Of a stretch of 64,000 nucleotides of DNA, positions 61,252 to 64,000 are shown one piece after another. This stretch comes from UBA1426 sp052034085. Lineage in GTDB: Bacteria > Bacillota > Clostridia > Peptostreptococcales > Anaerovoracaceae. Made by a program: the position numbers and the translations under genes. Each line of letters begins with the position of its first letter. Within the stretch, counting starts at the first letter, position 1. The DNA is taken from positions 22,603 to 86,602 of the forward strand of contig JBPOJA010000015.1 of NCBI GenBank assembly GCA_052034085.1, written 5' to 3'. The notes beneath the pieces were generated by a model, which was not told the origin of the DNA, made no database searches, and saw only the letters and a list, made by a program, of their open reading frames with translations.

Positions 61252-62148
61252 ATGGAAAAAGAACGTTACGAATCGGGAAAAGCGAGAAAAGTGACGCTGG
61301 TAGGGCTGCTTGCAAATGTGGTTCTGACAGCATTTAAATTTTTTGCCGGCATTGTTGGAAAAAGCAGTGCCATGATTGCCGATGCGGTTCATTCCCTGTC
61401 GGACATCCTCACAGATCTGGTTGTCTTAGTCGGAGTGGCTTTCACATCCAAACCTGCTGACACCTGCCACAACTATGGACACGGAAAGTATGAAACAATT
61501 GCTACTGTTATAATCAGCGCGGCTCTGACGGTGGTTGGCTATCATATACTGAAAAATGGAATAATAAAAATATTATTCATTTATAATGGCGGCATAATGG
61601 AAAAACCGGGCACCATAGCCCTGGTAGCAGCGATTTTTTCAATAACTGCAAAGGAAATACTTTACAGATATACCATAAAAGCCGGCAAAAAAATAAACAG
61701 CTCTGCCTTGATTGCCAATGCCTGGCATCATAGGTCCGATGCTTTTTCTTCAATTGCGACTATGCTTGGTATAGGCGGAGCCATAGCCTTGGGACATAAA
61801 TGGACTGTGCTTGATCCCATAGCATCAATCGTGGTGGGAATATTTATTTTTAAAGTAGCCTATGATATTATTATCCCGTCATTTAATGAGCTTGTTGAAA
61901 AATCCCTTCCTCCTCAGGAAAGAGAAAAAGTAGAAACCGTGCTCAGAGAAAACAGGGATATCAGGGAATACCACAAGCTGCGAACAAGGAAAGTCGGCAA
62001 CAAAGCGGTGATAGAATGCCACATATTGCTGGATGAGCATCTTAATATAAAAGAAGCACATGATATTGCGGAAACAGTTGAAGAAGATATAAAAAAATTG
62101 TTCAGAGAAAATTCAATCATAACAATACATATTGAGCCTTATATTTAA
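61252..62148 (+). CDS. Cation diffusion facilitator (CDF) transporter
   Basis: A 298-residue membrane protein of the CDF family, exporting Zn, Fe or Mn by proton exchange. The metal site pairs are seen as AMIADAVHSLSDILTD in helix 2 and ALIANAWHHRSDAFSS in helix 5 (HxxxD; the HD of Zn/Fe-type members). The cytoplasmic C-domain (about 205-298) follows. The ATG at 61252 has GAGG upstream; a GTG at 61240 is rejected. A TATAAT at 61225-61230 may be its -10 box. Confidence 0.92.
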   Translation: MEKERYESGKARKVTLVGLLANVVLTAFKFFAGIVGKSSAMIADAVHSLSDILTDLVVLVGVAFTSKPADTCHNYGHGKYETIATVIISAALTVVGYHILKNGIIKILFIYNGGIMEKPGTIALVAAIFSITAKEILYRYTIKAGKKINSSALIANAWHHRSDAFSSIATMLGIGGAIALGHKWTVLDPIASIVVGIFIFKVAYDIIIPSFNELVEKSLPPQEREKVETVLRENRDIREYHKLRTRKVGNKAVIECHILLDEHLNIKEAHDIAETVEEDIKKLFRENSIITIHIEPYI

Positions 62149-62180
62149 TATTTCTTTAAGAAACGGAGATAATTTATAAC

Positions 62181-63365
62181 ATGAAAAGGTATGTCTACCT
62201 GGCCATAGGAACTTTCAGCATGATATTTTCGGGAATCAACTATGGCTGGTCCATTTTGAAATCTCCTCTGGCTGCCGAGTTTGCCTGGACGCCTCCACAG
62301 CTTGCCGTAAATTTCACGCTGACCATGACTTTTTTCTGCCTGGGGAATATCCTGGCAGGCTATCTTGCCAGATGGACGGGCTTTAAAGTTACATTGTATT
62401 CAGGAATTCTTCTGGCAGGAATAAGCTTTATCGTATATGCAAGATTGGCAACTGATAATATAATGTTGCTTTACATGTGCTACGGAACAGTCGCAGGCCT
62501 GGGCATAGGCATGATTTATAACTCTATCATAGCAATTTTGAACAAATGGTTCCCGGATAAAAAGGGCCTCTGCTCCGGCATGCTGATGATGGGCTTCGGC
62601 AGCAGCGCCCTTATAGTCGGAAATATTGCTGAAAGAATGATAGCCAATCCAATGATAGGCTGGCGTGCCACTTATACTTTTTTGGGAGCAGCCATCCTGA
62701 TTATCGTGGGAGTGACAGCTCTGATAATAAAAGAACCCGAGCTTGACCAGCAGCAGCTTGGTGGCGGCGCATCAGGTTTCAGCGTGAAAGAAATGATCAG
62801 AACCAAAATTTTCATTTTGTTCTTCATTCTTTTGGTAGGCATAAATATGATAGGCATTACGGTAATCAGTTTTGCAAAGGATTACATAATGGATTTGGGG
62901 GCTTCGGCCACTCTGGCGGCTACAATTGTGGGTGTACTATCCATGTTCAATGGGATAGGCCGGATAATAAGCGGCATAAGTTATGACAAAAAAGGACATA
63001 AATTTACAATGATGATGGCTACAGGCATGGCTCTGCTTGCTGCCTTGTCAATATTTGCCGGGGCCTATTTCAATCTGTTCTTCATAGGTGTAATCAGCTT
63101 TATAATTGTTGGATTTTCTTATGGCTGCGCTCCCACAATAACCGCAGTCTATACACGGGCCTGGTTTGGAGACAAGTGGTTTGCTTCGAACTTCAGCATA
63201 ATGACCATGGCACTGATGCCGGCCTCTCTGACGGCAACCCTGGCCGGCAAATTGTACCTGGCCTCCGGCAATTATATCAGCGTTTCTTTGGTGTTATCCT
63301 TTTTTGCTTGTTTGACACTGTTGATTGGGTTAAAGTTAAGCAAGGTGAAAAAGGTACAGGAGTGA
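62181..63365 (+). CDS. MFS transporter, OFA (oxalate/formate antiporter-like) family
   Basis: A 394-residue major-facilitator protein with 12 helices, opening MKRYVYLAIGTFSMIFSGINYGWSI, with YGTVAGLGIGMIYNS and GLCSGMLMMGFGSSALI. These are features of the OFA group, which exchanges or imports carboxylates such as oxalate, formate or lactate. In a fermenter it could handle organic-acid end-products. It is linked to the PII-like gene by four bases. The substrate is unknown. Confidence 0.88.
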   Translation: MKRYVYLAIGTFSMIFSGINYGWSILKSPLAAEFAWTPPQLAVNFTLTMTFFCLGNILAGYLARWTGFKVTLYSGILLAGISFIVYARLATDNIMLLYMCYGTVAGLGIGMIYNSIIAILNKWFPDKKGLCSGMLMMGFGSSALIVGNIAERMIANPMIGWRATYTFLGAAILIIVGVTALIIKEPELDQQQLGGGASGFSVKEMIRTKIFILFFILLVGINMIGITVISFAKDYIMDLGASATLAATIVGVLSMFNGIGRIISGISYDKKGHKFTMMMATGMALLAALSIFAGAYFNLFFIGVISFIIVGFSYGCAPTITAVYTRAWFGDKWFASNFSIMTMALMPASLTATLAGKLYLASGNYISVSLVLSFFACLTLLIGLKLSKVKKVQE

Positions 63366-63369
63366 TGGA

Positions 63370-63705
63370 ATGAGACTTATTATAATTGTACTTAATAAAG
63401 TTGAGCTGCTGGAAACCTTGCTTAAAAGACTGGCTGACGAGGAAATTGGCGGGGCAACGATTCTTAACAGCACAGGCATGCTAAAGGAATTGGCAAAGGA
63501 TAGTGAAATTCCTATATTCGGATCTCTGCGCTTTCATGTAAACCTTGAAAGAAGTGAAAGCAAAACTATATTCATGGCCCTTGCCGAAAGTAAAGTGGCA
63601 CGGGCAAAAGAAATAATCAGAGAAGTCGTAGGTGATTTGAATCAGCCTGATACAGCTGTCATGTTTACTCTTCCTGTCCTTGATGTGGAAGGAGTGGAAT
63701 TTTGA
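63370..63705 (+). CDS. PII-like signalling protein
   Basis: A 111-residue small protein with the ferredoxin-like PII fold pattern: MRLIIIVLNKVELLETLLKRLADEEIGGATILNS, then a flexible middle, then FMALAESKVARAKEIIREVVGD. It lacks the Tyr-containing T-loop of GlnB/GlnK, so it is a PII-like and not a classic nitrogen PII. Its stop overlaps the start of a CPA2-type antiporter gene (TTTTGA), and PII-like proteins encoded beside antiporters usually gate them by nucleotide binding. This one may be an orphan because the antiporter gene is disrupted. Confidence 0.8.
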   Translation: MRLIIIVLNKVELLETLLKRLADEEIGGATILNSTGMLKELAKDSEIPIFGSLRFHVNLERSESKTIFMALAESKVARAKEIIREVVGDLNQPDTAVMFTLPVLDVEGVEF

Positions 63706-63878
63706 GCTTTGAACCTTCTACCCTGTTTTGTATTTCTGTAGTTTTATTTTCAGGGCTAATTTTAGGCCGTGTGGTTAAATTTGTGCGATTGCCCAATGTT
63801 ACAGGCTATCTGCTGGCAGGTCTAATCCTGGGGCCCTATGGCCTGGGCCTGTTTTCACGGGAAATGGTCCATATGTAA
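63702..63878 (+). pseudogene. Cation/proton antiporter (CPA2, KefB-like), cut off after 58 codons
   Basis: From TTG at 63702 (GGAAGGAG upstream, overlapping the PII-like stop) the frame reads 58 residues: a first helix (FCISVVLFSGLILGRVVKFV) and RLPNVTGYLLAGLILGPYGLGLFSREMV, which is the conserved opening of CPA2-type Na/H or K/H antiporters. A normal protein has about 400 or more residues. Here the frame ends at TAA 63876-63878, where sequence of an IS21-type element begins. The gene is therefore interrupted; the 3' part should lie beyond the element, outside the window. Confidence 0.85.
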
Positions 63879-64000
63879 GCAGTCAAGTAAAATGTACATT
63901 TTTTCGCCACAAAGTGTACATAAATTGATTTAACCTTTGGTAATAGTTTTTCTGTGCTCCAGGCGATAACTATTCCCGGTCATATTTAAAATTTCGCAGT
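63876..64000 (-). mobile_element. IS21-family insertion element, terminal part
   Basis: From about 63876 the antiporter reading frame stops and the sequence contains the repeated terminal blocks AATGTACATTTTTTCGCCA and AAAGTGTACATAAA, like the multiple end repeats of IS21 elements. The istB 3' end follows immediately on the minus strand. The precise edge and target duplication cannot be set because the other end is outside the window. Confidence 0.8.
63930..64000 (-). CDS. istB: IstB-like helper ATPase of IS21 family, C-terminal end only
   Basis: On the minus strand the last 23 codons before the stop at 63930-63932 read CEILNMTGNSYR, then LEHRKTITKG. This resembles the conserved C-terminus of IstB (hydrophobic strand, then TGxSYR), the ATPase that assists the IstA transposase. 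Only this tail is in the window, so whether the gene is intact cannot be judged. Together with the terminal repeats it identifies the element family. Confidence 0.75.
   Translation of the reverse strand, partial: CEILNMTGNSYRLEHRKTITKG

Noticed and set aside
1..64000. tRNA, rRNA, CRISPR arrays or prophage genes
   Set aside because: No cloverleaf, rRNA block, regularly spaced repeat or phage structural gene was recognised on either strand.

Overview
The window reads as chromosomal DNA of a Gram-positive, strictly anaerobic, amino-acid-fermenting bacterium of the Clostridia/Tissierellia type (Sedimentibacter- or Peptoclostridium-like). The reasons are a complete ornithine-degradation cluster built on coenzyme B12 chemistry, a selenocysteine-containing peroxiredoxin read through an in-frame UGA, S-layer (SLH) anchored surface proteins, ECF-type vitamin transport, a YycHI-YycJ-HtrA-RlmH block and a YtvI-like membrane protein. 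No rRNA, tRNA or CRISPR array was seen. The species assignment is inference.

Layout. 1-5.7 kb: the 5' part of an RNase H gene (minus strand), then a secreted protein and the yycH-yycI-yycJ-htrA-rlmH series without walRK next to it. 5.7-17.5 kb: an ArsR-type regulator, a PAS/AAA+/Fis sigma-54 activator, then the ornithine pathway (ord, ortA, ortB, oraS, oraE, a MutL-like protein, a DUF4153 membrane protein, ornithine racemase). A near-perfect -24/-12 promoter precedes ord. An upstream dyad (TGCAAA-N4-TTTGCA) recurs in front of the activator gene. 17.5-25.7 kb: housekeeping and stress genes (MsrAB, a DUF438-hemerythrin-PAS protein, a copper ATPase, TcdA, an HD protein, MntP, an EamA transporter) and a NapH-like 4Fe-4S membrane protein gene broken by three in-frame stops.

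25.8-35.4 kb: a cobalamin riboswitch with a terminator, followed by three exported proteins carrying the two domains of animal intrinsic factor/transcobalamin (an alpha/alpha barrel and DUF4430), first on separate polypeptides and then fused in an SLH-anchored protein of 1132 residues. Then come EcfT, a fused EcfA1-A2 ATPase and an ECF S-component. This looks like a complete surface-capture and uptake route for corrinoids, which the B12-dependent ornithine aminomutase upstream would need.

35.6-49.2 kb: alanine racemase, an FMN glutamate-synthase-domain protein paired with a homoserine-dehydrogenase-like protein, a second EamA transporter, YbaK, LysO, selenoprotein peroxiredoxin, YtvI, a PAS-GGDEF protein, a CadC/CadA zinc-cadmium efflux pair, a QueG-like Fe-S protein and an unknown.

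49.2-59.4 kb: an AT-richer island with a sigma-54 promoter and a self-contained mannose-family PTS (EIIA, EIIB, EIIC, EIID), an M20 amidohydrolase, a 6-phosphogluconate-dehydrogenase-like enzyme, its own HPr and Enzyme I, and a LevR-type activator. 59.4-64 kb: Na/Pi symporter, CDF transporter, OFA-type MFS carrier, PII-like protein and a cation/proton antiporter gene cut off by an IS21-family element whose istB 3' end lies at the right edge.

All functions are read from sequence motifs and gene order; no search was run.
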